64,000 bases of DNA from an uncultured Pelagibacteraceae bacterium (GTDB taxonomy: Bacteria > Pseudomonadota > Alphaproteobacteria > Pelagibacterales > Pelagibacteraceae), in NCBI GenBank assembly GCA_902561075.1, contig CACEOC010000001.1:85016-149015 (forward strand), given 5' to 3'. Shown in pieces: positions 46,423 through 55,733 of the stretch. A model generated the notes under the pieces. It made no database searches and had not been told where the DNA came from. It saw nothing but the letters and a program-made list of their open reading frames with translations. Numbering within the stretch: the stretch's first letter is position 1; every line of letters begins with the position of its first letter. The translations under genes were made by a program, and so were the position numbers.

Positions 46423-47520
46423 GACATATGGCTCTGGTCTAGCTGTACTATTTAATACTCTGTCAACACCAAAAACACTAATATCTATTGTTTGATATTT
46501 ACCAGTTGTAATAAGCTCTGTTAATGCTCTACCAATGCCGGGAGCTTGCATAAGACCTCTTCCTGTAAATCCCGATGCCATATAAACATTATCGTATTTA
46601 GGGTGTTTTCCTACAACAGCATTATTATCTAGTTTGTTACAGTCATAATAACCAGCCCAAGCGCCAGTTAATTTTAATTCTTCAAATATTGGAACTCGTT
46701 TTGCAAGTGCAGGCCATACAAGTTCCTCAAAATGATTCCAATCAGGTTCAAGATCTTTTGCATCGAAAGTTGATATTGGTGATCCAGCTAAATACTCACC
46801 TCCCTCTGGTCTCCAGTAAACACCTGACGTTAAATCTCCAGTTAATGGCATTTCTTTTATATACTTTGGACATTTTACTCTAAACACTGTGTGTTTTTGA
46901 GGGACTACCGGTATATCGTCTAACAATTCCTTAGTCCAACAGCCTGCAGCTGATACGATTGTTTTAGCTTTTATCTCAGAAAGATTCTTGATCTCACCTT
47001 TGATAAATTTTGCACCTAGCTCTTCTGCTTTGCTTTTTAGAGCTCCATGAAACAGAAATGGGTCAATCCATCCCTCTGTTTCATTGTCAGTATAAGTGGC
47101 TGTCTCAATACCATCATTATTTATATAAGGAAAAATATTTGGAAGTTCTGAACCTTTAATATTTTTTGTACCGGCATCACATTCTTTGTGATTTTCAAGT
47201 GCCTTATATTGTTCTTCAGCTTTATCGGGACCAAACATTAACAGATATCCATTGGGAACCATACTTGCAGTTGGATTTGGATTTTTTTTTGTTTTTAAGT
47301 GTTTTGGTAAATTAAAAATAAACTCTCTAGCAAATTTTCCTAATAATATATTTTCTTTTTGAAAAAATTGTCTTCTAAATCCTCCTAATGATAACGGAAA
47401 TGAAGCTATTTTATATGATGGATCTCTTTCAATAACTTTTACATTCCTTCCCTCTTTAGACAAAAAATATGCGGTTGCTGTTCCAATTATTCCACCGCCA
47501 ATTATGACTACATCATCCAT
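46417..47520 (-). CDS. FAD-dependent oxidoreductase, D-amino-acid oxidase (DAO) family
   Basis: 367 aa. FAD-binding VVIIGGGIIGTATAYFLSKEG at the N terminus and the C-terminal FAD motif VYMASGFTGRGLMQAPGIGRAL, both typical of DadA/SoxB/glycine oxidase relatives. Substrate is probably an N-methylated or secondary amine or amino acid, and it may feed methyl groups to one-carbon metabolism, but this is not readable from the sequence. Its start abuts the TspO stop with no gap, so the two are likely co-transcribed. Confidence 0.85.
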   Translation of the reverse strand: MDDVVIIGGGIIGTATAYFLSKEGRNVKVIERDPSYKIASFPLSLGGFRRQFFQKENILLGKFAREFIFNLPKHLKTKKNPNPTASMVPNGYLLMFGPDKAEEQYKALENHKECDAGTKNIKGSELPNIFPYINNDGIETATYTDNETEGWIDPFLFHGALKSKAEELGAKFIKGEIKNLSEIKAKTIVSAAGCWTKELLDDIPVVPQKHTVFRVKCPKYIKEMPLTGDLTSGVYWRPEGGEYLAGSPISTFDAKDLEPDWNHFEELVWPALAKRVPIFEELKLTGAWAGYYDCNKLDNNAVVGKHPKYDNVYMASGFTGRGLMQAPGIGRALTELITTGKYQTIDISVFGVDRVLNSTARPEPYVL

Positions 47521-47988
47521 CTAATTTAATATAAGTAAGCTTGTATTTAGGATTAATGCATAAAAGGTCCAAAGTAAATATGGAATCATTAAATAATAAC
47601 TTAATATATTTAAAGGTTTATATTTATTCATTAAAAACAAAATAAATAATAAGATTATTATTATATTAATTAATGCGACGAAAATATCATGCATAACAAA
47701 AAAAACTATACTCCAAGTAGTATTAAAAAAAATGTGTATTAAATAAACAAAAACTAATCCTATATCTTTAGTGTTTTTGTGCCAAGCTAACCAAATTGCG
47801 ATGGTCATAAGTAAGTATAACGTCGTCCATACTGGAGCAAAAACCCAATCAGGTGGATTAAATGATGCTTTATTTAAAGTTGAATACCAAGGTTCTTTAT
47901 ATGAAATTGTAGATATTGCTCCTATAAAAGAAGCAGAATAAGTAATTATTGCAAGTATTAAAAAAGATATAAATTTATTTTTTAACAT
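47521..47988 (-). CDS. tspO: TspO/MBR family protein
   Basis: 155 aa, five TMs, Trp-rich. YKEPWYSTLNKASFNPPDWVFAPVWTTLY is the conserved TspO loop (given here by parts), with PxWVFxPVWTxLY and a C-terminal LLWTFYALIL. TspO proteins bind porphyrins and respond to light or redox state. It is divergent from the SDR gene by 17 bp. Role here unknown. Confidence 0.88.
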   Translation of the reverse strand: MLKNKFISFLILAIITYSASFIGAISTISYKEPWYSTLNKASFNPPDWVFAPVWTTLYLLMTIAIWLAWHKNTKDIGLVFVYLIHIFFNTTWSIVFFVMHDIFVALINIIIILLFILFLMNKYKPLNILSYYLMIPYLLWTFYALILNTSLLILN

Positions 47989-48005
47989 TTTAATATATAT
48001 ATCAT

Positions 48006-48770
48006 TTGATTATGAACGATAAAACAATTTGGATAACTGGTGCTAGCACTGGTATAGGTAAAGCTTTAGCGATAAAATTTGCTCAAAATGGATGGAATGT
48101 AGCAGCATCAGCAAGAAGAGAAAATCTTTTAAAGGAGCTAGAAGAATCAAACAAAAATATTTATTCGTTTCCATTAGATGTAACAGATAAAGAGAAATGC
48201 AAAGAGGTTTTTAAGAAAATAGAGGATAAATTTAAGAGCGTTGATATATCTTTTTTTTCTACAGGCACATGGGATCCAAAAAAAGAGAAAGAGATTGATA
48301 TTGAACAAATTGAAAATGTAATGAAAGTAAACTTTTTTGGAACACTAAATTGTATTAAAAGCGTCGAGAAATATTACAGAGAAAGAAAAAATGGACATAT
48401 ATCTATTGTATCCTCTATCGCGGGTTATAGAGGGTTACCAAATTCTACAGGGTATGGACCTTCAAAATCTGCATTGAATAATCTTGCTGAAAGCTTATTT
48501 TTTGATTTTAAAAGATATGGAGTAAGAGTTTCTTTAATTTCTCCAGGATTTATTAAAACGCCTATGACCGATAAGAACGATTTCAAAATGCCCTTTTTAA
48601 AAACCGTTGAATATGCTGCTGAAAAGATATTTGAAGGTCTTACAAAAACAAAACAATTTGAAATTCATTTTCCTAAACAGCTTACTTTAATATTGAAGTT
48701 TTTAAAAATATTACCAAATAGTTGGTATTTAAGTCTAGTTAGTAGACTCACAAAATATCAAAAGAATTAA
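48006..48770 (+). CDS. Short-chain dehydrogenase/reductase
   Basis: 254 aa classical SDR. TGASTGIGKALAIKF cofactor loop, SARRENLLKEL (Arg after the second strand suggests NADP), STGTWDPKKE in place of NNAG, Ser in ISIVSSIAGYRG, YGPSKSALNNLAES with catalytic Tyr and Lys, and SPGFIKTPMTD. It converges with the DUF3833 gene (4 bp overlap). SDR genes of this type often lie beside Cfa/DUF1365/FAD cassettes, so it may act on the same lipid. Confidence 0.88.
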   Translation: MIMNDKTIWITGASTGIGKALAIKFAQNGWNVAASARRENLLKELEESNKNIYSFPLDVTDKEKCKEVFKKIEDKFKSVDISFFSTGTWDPKKEKEIDIEQIENVMKVNFFGTLNCIKSVEKYYRERKNGHISIVSSIAGYRGLPNSTGYGPSKSALNNLAESLFFDFKRYGVRVSLISPGFIKTPMTDKNDFKMPFLKTVEYAAEKIFEGLTKTKQFEIHFPKQLTLILKFLKILPNSWYLSLVSRLTKYQKN

Positions 48771-49303
48771 TCTTTAACAAACATTACTGTAAGTTCAGCT
48801 ACTTTAATGCCAAATTTTGTCATTGTCGCTCTATTGATAGCTACTCTATCATCTTGCATGAAAATCCAATCATCAAAAGTAATTTTTATTTCTCTACCTT
48901 TTACTGGAACCAATAATACATATTCAAACTTAAAGGTTGGGCCATAAGAATAACCTTTTGCTTTACCTACAACATCCCCAGCTGTGCCTTCGTAATTATG
49001 TTCATCAATTTTATTAATCTTCCATTGTCTGTTTTGAATTTCTCCATCGGACCAATTAAATTTTTCATCAAGAATTAATTGTTTTCCATCCCACCTACCA
49101 TTAAGATCTGCTGAAAATTGTCTAGTTACTTTTCCTGATCTATTTTGTAAAATTCCCCACGCTTTAACATTTCCCGATAAGTATTCTTCGATTATTAATC
49201 TTGGTTTCTGATCTTTAAAATCTTGTGGTTTCATATTTTGATTGATTGAGCAACTTGTAATAAAAACAAAAAATATTAGCAATAATAAACTTTTAATTTT
49301 CAT
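48767..49303 (-). CDS. DUF3833 lipoprotein
   Basis: 178 aa. It starts MKIKSLLLLIFFVFITSCSI; the SC at residues 17-18 is a lipobox, so it should be a lipoprotein. The body has FSADLNGRWDGKQLILDEKF, WKINKID, GKAKGYSYGPTFKFEY and FDDWIFMQDD, matching DUF3833. Its known neighbours are Cfa-like and DUF1365 genes, as here. Function unknown; perhaps it binds a modified lipid. It is 5 bp downstream of the methyltransferase. Confidence 0.8.
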   Translation of the reverse strand: MKIKSLLLLIFFVFITSCSINQNMKPQDFKDQKPRLIIEEYLSGNVKAWGILQNRSGKVTRQFSADLNGRWDGKQLILDEKFNWSDGEIQNRQWKINKIDEHNYEGTAGDVVGKAKGYSYGPTFKFEYVLLVPVKGREIKITFDDWIFMQDDRVAINRATMTKFGIKVAELTVMFVKD

Positions 49304-49308
49304 AAATT

Positions 49309-50496
49309 TTAATTTTTGTTCATAGAAAATTGAATTAAATCAATATTTTTAGATTTAAAACCAGCTTCACAGTAGGATAGATAAAAATTCCACATTCTTC
49401 TAAATGTTTCATCAAAACCTTGTTTAGAAATAATATCCCATTTTTTTTGGAAATCATTTCTCCAAATTTTTAAAGTATTTGAATAATCTAATCCATAAGA
49501 ATTACATTTATCAAAATTAAGTCCATTTTGACTTGAAAGTTTAAGTATCTCATTTTTACTTGGTAAGAACCCACCAGGAAATATATATTTTTGTATAAAA
49601 TCAGTTTTCAATTTATATCGGTTATAAATTTTATCATCTATAGTAATCGCTTGAATTGCTGCAATACCTCCCTCCTTCAAGCTATCTTTAATTTTTTTGA
49701 AATATTCTGGAAGATAGTTTTGTCCAACAGCCTCTATCATTTCAATTGACGCTATTGAATTATATCTCTTATCTACATCTCTATAATCTAACATTTGTAT
49801 ATTTACTTTTTCATTCAATCCATTTTTATGGATTCTGCTTTTAGCAAACTCATATTGTTTTTTTGATATAGTGATACAATCTAATTTCACATCATAACTT
49901 TTTCCTATAAACTCGCCAAATCCACCCCAACCACAACCAATCTCTAGAATATTATCACCATTTTTTGGTTTAATTAAGTTTGACAATTTTTTATATTTAT
50001 TAATTTGAGCTTTCTCCAGATCTGCTTTTTTATCTTCAAAAATAGCACTGGAGTAAGTAAGTGTTTTGTCTAACCATAAGGAAAAAAATTCATTACCTAA
50101 ATCATAATGCTTTGCTATGTTTTCTTTACTTTTTTTCTTTGTATTTTTTATGAATAAATTTTTGAAAAAATTAAATAATGGAACATCTAAAACTCCGGAA
50201 AATTTATGTACTTTATTAATATTTTTTGCTGCAATTTCAATTAAGTCCGTTAGGTTGTCTGTCTCGATGTCTCCTCTCATATAAGCCTCCGCTAATCCTA
50301 CACTGCCCTTATTTATAATTTCAAAAGTAACACCTGGTTTATTTAATTTTAAGGTAGCAGTTTTAGAAGCATCATTAGAGCCCAATAAAGTAACATTACC
50401 ATCATAATTTATAAATTCAATTCTTCCATACGATATGTTTTTAAGTGAGTTTAAAACAATAAGATCAGATATTTTTTTTAGGTTCATTATTTTCAT
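49309..50496 (-). CDS. Cyclopropane fatty acid synthase-like lipid methyltransferase
   Basis: 395 aa SAM-dependent enzyme of the Cfa family. KHYDLGNEFFSLWLDKTLTYSSAIF, EIGCGWGGFGEFIGK (SAM loop), SIEMIEAVGQNYLPEYF, YIFPGGFLPS and RRMWNFYLSYCEAGF are the conserved blocks. In Rhodobacter sphaeroides related genes near DUF1365 and FAD genes make furan or cyclopropane fatty acids in the singlet-oxygen (RpoE-ChrR) response, as I recall. It overlaps DUF1365 by 32 bp; an ATG at 50487 gives a shorter overlap. Confidence 0.87.
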   Translation of the reverse strand: MKIMNLKKISDLIVLNSLKNISYGRIEFINYDGNVTLLGSNDASKTATLKLNKPGVTFEIINKGSVGLAEAYMRGDIETDNLTDLIEIAAKNINKVHKFSGVLDVPLFNFFKNLFIKNTKKKSKENIAKHYDLGNEFFSLWLDKTLTYSSAIFEDKKADLEKAQINKYKKLSNLIKPKNGDNILEIGCGWGGFGEFIGKSYDVKLDCITISKKQYEFAKSRIHKNGLNEKVNIQMLDYRDVDKRYNSIASIEMIEAVGQNYLPEYFKKIKDSLKEGGIAAIQAITIDDKIYNRYKLKTDFIQKYIFPGGFLPSKNEILKLSSQNGLNFDKCNSYGLDYSNTLKIWRNDFQKKWDIISKQGFDETFRRMWNFYLSYCEAGFKSKNIDLIQFSMNKN

Positions 50497-51250
50497 AACT
50501 TACATTATTTTTAATTTTCAACTCTTTTTTTATGAATCTAATTCTTTTTAACCACAATCTTAATGCCTCAAAATGTATCGCTGATATTATCTTAAAAGTC
50601 ATCAAAGGGTGCTTTAAATAGTAAATTATTAGATTTTTTGAATTTAATTGAACTTTTTGACCATCCTGAGATGCAAAAAGTAATTTTCCTTGACTATCTC
50701 TTTGATCAATAATTACAGATAAATTTTTTCCAGGTTTTAAAATTTTAAAATTATAAGTTGAATTTAAATCCATAAATGGAGAAACATGAAACCTTTTATT
50801 ACAATTATTTATTATAATATCGTTATCCTCAGTTTTAAAAATATAGGTATGTTGTTCACCAAAGGTATTTTTAACTTCATACATAATTGCTATCAAAGAC
50901 GATGATTTATCGTAGACAAAAAAAATACTTAATGGATTAAAAACATACCCCAAAATTCTTGGATAGCAAAGCAAATTTATTCTATCAATTTTTTTTTCAA
51001 TACCTACTTGCTCAAGTTTTCTTTTAACCCATGATTTTAAAGATGAACCATCTCTATCGCCATGATCCTTGTCATAAAAACTTATAAGATTAAATTTGTT
51101 ATGAGAAAAAAATAAAATTTCGTTATTTATTTGTTCGATCTCGTCAAGATTTATAAACATGGAAAAAACTTTATATTTAAAGTAATGCTGTTTAGGTTTA
51201 AATCTTTTGTGAATTACTTTTCCTACATATAAACACGAATTATTTATCAT
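50465..51250 (-). CDS. DUF1365 family protein
   Basis: 261 aa. SCLYVGKVIHKRFKPKQHYFKYKVF at the start (first half of the family signature), LKSWVKRKLE, LLCYPRILGYVFNPLSIFFVYD and FHVSPFMDLNSTYNF, all diagnostic of DUF1365. It always appears near FAD oxidoreductase and Cfa-like genes, so it belongs to that lipid pathway although its reaction is unknown. It overlaps the FAD gene by 11 bp. Confidence 0.87.
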   Translation of the reverse strand: MINNSCLYVGKVIHKRFKPKQHYFKYKVFSMFINLDEIEQINNEILFFSHNKFNLISFYDKDHGDRDGSSLKSWVKRKLEQVGIEKKIDRINLLCYPRILGYVFNPLSIFFVYDKSSSLIAIMYEVKNTFGEQHTYIFKTEDNDIIINNCNKRFHVSPFMDLNSTYNFKILKPGKNLSVIIDQRDSQGKLLFASQDGQKVQLNSKNLIIYYLKHPLMTFKIISAIHFEALRLWLKRIRFIKKELKIKNNVSYENNEPKKNI

Positions 51251-52482
51251 TAAAATATTTTATTATTTCTATTGATGATTTTATTCCATCCTCATGAAAT
51301 CCGTAACCAAAATAACTACCACAATATAAAGTATTATTTTTATTCTGGATATATTTTAATCTTTTTTGATTATCCAATGCAGCTTTATCATAATAAGGGT
51401 GGGTGAAATTTATTTCTTTAATTATTTTATTTTTTTCAATTTTGTAAAATGGGTTAAGAGATAGAAAAAAGTTTTTTTTCGTATTTAAATTTTGAAGTAA
51501 ATTTAGCCAATAAGTTATAGATGTCTGTGAATTATTATCTTTATTAACAGAGGAATTCCATGACGACCATGCTTTTTTATTGTTTGGCATCACAGTCTCA
51601 TCCGTATGTATTATGGCATAATTTTTTTTATATTTGAAATTAGATAATATATCCTTTTCGTCCTTGGTAGGTTCACTTATTAATGATAATGCCTCATCCG
51701 CATGTGTTGCAATTACAACTTTATCGTAATCAAAAAATTCATTTTTACCACCATAAAAGACTTGTACACCGTTTGGATGCCTACTTATTTTATTAATTGC
51801 ATAGTTTTTATAGTATTCACCACTTATTGTTTTCAAAATTTTATTAACATATGTTCTGCTTCTATTTTTAACAGTGTACCACTGAGGTCTTTGTTTCAAA
51901 TTAAACAAACCATGATTTTGAAAAAATTTTAAAAAAAATGTTAATGGCATTTGTTTTGCTTCATAGGGCGGCATAGACCATATTGCGGATACCATTGGCA
52001 CTATATGGTAATTTATAAAATACTCAGACATACCTTCGCTCTTTAGAAAATCATCCAATTTTAAATTTTCTTCTGTATTTTTTAAATTGTTGCTTTTTTT
52101 ATAGAATTTAATTATTTCAAAAAACATTTTAAAAAAATTGAAGTTTAATAAGTTTTTTTTATTAGAAAAAATACCAAGTATTCCTTTACCACAATATTCT
52201 ATGTTTGTCCCTTTAACAGAAACAGAAAAACTCATATTGCTTTTCTCAATCTCGACATTATTGTCATTTAAAAAATTTATAAAATTTGGATAAGTTTGAA
52301 AATTAAAAACAATAAAACCAATATCTACGGGTATAATATTATTCTCAACATTTATATCTAGAGTATGTGAATGGCCTCCAAAATGATCGTTTTTTTTCAA
52401 ACAAATCAACTTTAAAATTTTTAGATAAGTAGTGTGCTGCACTTAAACCAGATATACCTGATCCAATTACAGCAACCTTCAT
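51240..52482 (-). pseudogene. FAD-dependent amine-oxidase-like protein, split by a one-base frameshift
   Basis: The frame starting at ATG 52482 (6 bp after gcvP) encodes the FAD motif KVAVIGSGISGLSAAHYL and FKVDLFEK, then runs off frame. The frame from about 52397 down to 51240 continues with NDHFGGHSHTLDI, VDIGFIVFN, MVSAIWSMPP, the expected body of the family, and ends with GSYFGYGFHEDGI. The switch is at an 8-A run (52390-52397 on the plus strand, T8); removing one A restores LFEKNDHFGGHSHT. About 413 aa once repaired. Either a sequencing or assembly error, a real inactivation, or slippage. No other damage is seen. Confidence 0.85.
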
Positions 52483-52488
52483 TTAAAA

Positions 52489-55353
52489 TTATGCAGCGTC
52501 TTCTTTAAATTCATCCATTGAAGGACATGTACAGAATAAATTTTTATCTCCGTATACATTATCAACTCTTGCAACAGGTGGCCAAAATTTACTAGATCTT
52601 AAAAAGTTAGAAGGGTAAGCGGCCTCCTCTCTAGTATATTTATGTTCCCATTTATTTGAGGCAAGTTCTAAATCTGTGTGTGGAGCATTTTTAATAGGAT
52701 TATCATTTTTATCGAAATTGCCATTTTTAATTTTGTCTATTTCTTCTTTAATTTTTATCAAGCAATCACAAAATCTATCGAGTTCTTGTAAACTTTCACT
52801 TTCTGTAGGTTCAATCATCATAGTTCCAGGCACTGGCCAAGACATAGTTGGAGCATGAAAACCAAAATCGATTAATCTTTTTGCAATATCTTCTTCTGTT
52901 ACACCAGTATCATTTTTAATTGATCTGATGTCTATAATACACTCATGAGCTACGTTACCATTTTTTCCTTTATATAGAATTGGAAAATGATTTTTCAATT
53001 TATGTGCAATATAATTAGCATTTAAAATTGCAATCTGGGTTGCTAATTTTAAACCCTCAGAACCCATCATTTTAATGTACATCCAAGAAATAGATAGAAT
53101 ACTTGAACTTCCCCACGGTGCTGCAGAGACAGGACCTATACCAGTTGCAGGACCACAATCTTTTATGACAGGATGTGAGGGCAAATATATTTCTAAATGT
53201 CTCTTACATGCTATTGGGCCCATACCTGGTCCACCACCTCCATGTGGAATACAAAAAGTTTTATGTAAGTTTATATGACATACATCTGGACCAAAATTTC
53301 CAGGTTTTGCTATCCCAACAAGAGCATTCAAGTTTGCACCATCCATATAAACTTGGCCACCATGTTTATGTACTAACTCACATATATCTGATATTTTTTC
53401 CTCAAAAACTCCATGTGTGGATGGATATGTTACCATTAATGCACCTAAATTCTCAGAATGCGCTTCTGCTTTTTTCTTTAGATCTTCAAAATCAACATTT
53501 CCTTGTTTATCACAGTTGACCACTACCACTTTCATTCCAACCATTTGCGCACTTGCTGGATTAGTCCCATGAGCAGAGCTAGGAATTAAACAAACATTTC
53601 TGTTAGACTCTCCCCTTTCAAGATGATATTTGCGTATAACCATCAGTCCTGCATATTCGCCTTGAGCACCAGCATTTGGTTGTAGTGACACACCTGAAAA
53701 ACCTGTAATAGATCTAAGCCAATTTTTTAAATCAGTAAAAAGAGTTCTAAAACCTTCCATTTGTTCAATAGGCACAAAGGGATGAGGTTCAGAGAATTCA
53801 CGCCAAGTAATTGGTATCATTTCTGCTACAGCATTTAATTTCATTGTACACGAGCCTAATGCTATCATTGACCTATTAAGTGCAATATCTTTTTCCTCTA
53901 ATCTCTTTAAATATCTTAGCATTTCAGTTTCGGAGTGATAGCTATTGAATACTTGGTGATCTAAATAAGTTGACGTTCTTAGCAAGTTTTTAGGTAAATT
54001 TGGAAGATTTTCTGTGGGATTTTCTTTAATTGATTCTGCACAATTAAATATTTTAAGTAGTTGATTTGCTCTATAAACATTTTTCTTTTCATCAAATGAT
54101 ACCGACAGCATTTCAGAATTTACTTTTCTAATATTAACTTTCTGGGCCAAAGCGTTATTAAAAATTTGATCTGTTTTGTCTTTTGTTATTATAGTTACTG
54201 TGTCAAAAAAATAATCTGAATATAACTCATAGCCTGATTGTTTTAATTTATCTGCAAAATTTTTTGCTAATTGTGAAACTCTTTCAGAAATTGTTTTTAT
54301 ACCTTTTGGGCCGTGATAAATTGCATATGCTGCTGATACAATTGCCAAAAGAGCTTGTGCTGTACAAATGTTACTTGTAGCCTTATCTCTTCGAATGTGT
54401 TGCTCTCTTGTTTGTAAAGCTAATCTATAAGCTTTGTTCCCATGTCTATCGACTGAAACACCTACAATTCTTCCGGGCATCGATCTCTTGAATTCATCCT
54501 TCGTAGCAAAGAAAGCTGCGTGTGGACCACCGTAACCCATAGGAATTCCGAATCTTTGAGAGCTTCCTACAGCTATATCAGCTCCTAACTCCGCTGGTGT
54601 TTTTAATTTTGCTAAAGATAGTAAATCACAGACTAAAATTGATTTACCATTTCTTTTTTTTATTTTACTTATATTTTCGCTAGGGTCCTTAATGTCTCCA
54701 AGTGTTCCAGGATATTGAAGTATTCCGCAAATTATATCCTCTGAAATTTTTGATAAGTCTTCTTCATTACCAATAACAACTTTAAGTCCTAAAGGCTCTG
54801 ATCTAGTTCTAACAACCTCTATAGTTTGTGGATGACAATCATTTGATATAAACACAATTTTATTATCTTTTTTATCTAATCTATGACTTAATCCCATGGC
54901 TTCAGCAGCTGCAGTTCCTTCGTCAAGCAGTGATGCATTTGCAATATCCATTCCCGTAAAGTCTATTATCATTTGTTGAAAATTTAATAGCATTTCTAAT
55001 CTTCCCTGAGCCACCTCTGGTTGATAAGGAGTATAAGAAGTATACCATCCTGGATTCTCTAATATATTTCTAACAATAACGTTTGGGGTATAAGTTCCAT
55101 AGTAACCCATACCTATAAAATTAGAGTAAATTTGATTTTTTTTAGATATCGATTTTAATTTTCTTAAGCCTTCATACTCAGAATTAGGGTCCCCTATGCT
55201 TAACAAATCTTTAAACAAAATTTTACTTGGAACAGTATCTTCGATTAATTCATTTAAAGATTTATAACCAAGGTCAGATAAAATAGTTTTTTCATCTTTT
55301 TTTGATAAGCCTATATGTCTTTTAATAAAATCTTTTTCTGAATTATGTAACAT
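52489..55353 (-). CDS. gcvP: Glycine dehydrogenase (decarboxylating), P-protein
   Basis: PLP-dependent P-protein of the glycine cleavage system, 954 aa, the full-length form. N-terminal half with GMGYYGTYTPNVI and TPYQPEVAQGRLE; C-terminal half with the PLP lysine in HINLHKTFCIPHGGGGPGMG. Last of gcvT-gcvH-gcvP; starts on the gcvH stop (TAATG overlap). The FAD gene follows 6 bp later on the same strand. Confidence 0.97.
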   Translation of the reverse strand: MLHNSEKDFIKRHIGLSKKDEKTILSDLGYKSLNELIEDTVPSKILFKDLLSIGDPNSEYEGLRKLKSISKKNQIYSNFIGMGYYGTYTPNVIVRNILENPGWYTSYTPYQPEVAQGRLEMLLNFQQMIIDFTGMDIANASLLDEGTAAAEAMGLSHRLDKKDNKIVFISNDCHPQTIEVVRTRSEPLGLKVVIGNEEDLSKISEDIICGILQYPGTLGDIKDPSENISKIKKRNGKSILVCDLLSLAKLKTPAELGADIAVGSSQRFGIPMGYGGPHAAFFATKDEFKRSMPGRIVGVSVDRHGNKAYRLALQTREQHIRRDKATSNICTAQALLAIVSAAYAIYHGPKGIKTISERVSQLAKNFADKLKQSGYELYSDYFFDTVTIITKDKTDQIFNNALAQKVNIRKVNSEMLSVSFDEKKNVYRANQLLKIFNCAESIKENPTENLPNLPKNLLRTSTYLDHQVFNSYHSETEMLRYLKRLEEKDIALNRSMIALGSCTMKLNAVAEMIPITWREFSEPHPFVPIEQMEGFRTLFTDLKNWLRSITGFSGVSLQPNAGAQGEYAGLMVIRKYHLERGESNRNVCLIPSSAHGTNPASAQMVGMKVVVVNCDKQGNVDFEDLKKKAEAHSENLGALMVTYPSTHGVFEEKISDICELVHKHGGQVYMDGANLNALVGIAKPGNFGPDVCHINLHKTFCIPHGGGGPGMGPIACKRHLEIYLPSHPVIKDCGPATGIGPVSAAPWGSSSILSISWMYIKMMGSEGLKLATQIAILNANYIAHKLKNHFPILYKGKNGNVAHECIIDIRSIKNDTGVTEEDIAKRLIDFGFHAPTMSWPVPGTMMIEPTESESLQELDRFCDCLIKIKEEIDKIKNGNFDKNDNPIKNAPHTDLELASNKWEHKYTREEAAYPSNFLRSSKFWPPVARVDNVYGDKNLFCTCPSMDEFKEDAA

Positions 55354-55733
55354 TAGTTAGTACTCTCCTTAGCGAATTTTTCATATTCATCCCTACTCAT
55401 TAAAGAATTTATCTCGTTTAAATCTTTTACTTTTAGTTTAAAAAACCAAGCATCTCCCTCTGGATCATTATTAATTTTTGAAGGATCATCAACGATTGAC
55501 TGATTTGTATCAACAACTTCTCCACTTATTGGAGTGTAAACGTCGCTAGCCGCTTTTGTAGATTCTACAACACCTGCAGTTCCATCTTTTGTAACACTTG
55601 TTCCTTTTTCTGGAAGCTCTGCAAAAACAATATCTCCCAACAGTTCCGTCGCGTGTTTAGTAATCCCAATTGTAGCCACATCATCTTTAATAGTAACCCA
55701 CTCATGTTCTTTAGAAAATTTAACTTCCGACAT
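55353..55733 (-). CDS. gcvH: Glycine cleavage system H protein
   Basis: 126 aa lipoyl carrier that shuttles the aminomethyl group between P- and T-proteins. [19 protein letters not shown], then the lipoyl Lys in [21 protein letters not shown] near residue 62. It overlaps gcvT by 14 bp and gcvP by one base. Confidence 0.97.
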   Translation of the reverse strand: MSEVKFSKEHEWVTIKDDVATIGITKHATELLGDIVFAELPEKGTSVTKDGTAGVVESTKAASDVYTPISGEVVDTNQSIVDDPSKINNDPEGDAWFFKLKVKDLNEINSLMSRDEYEKFAKESTN

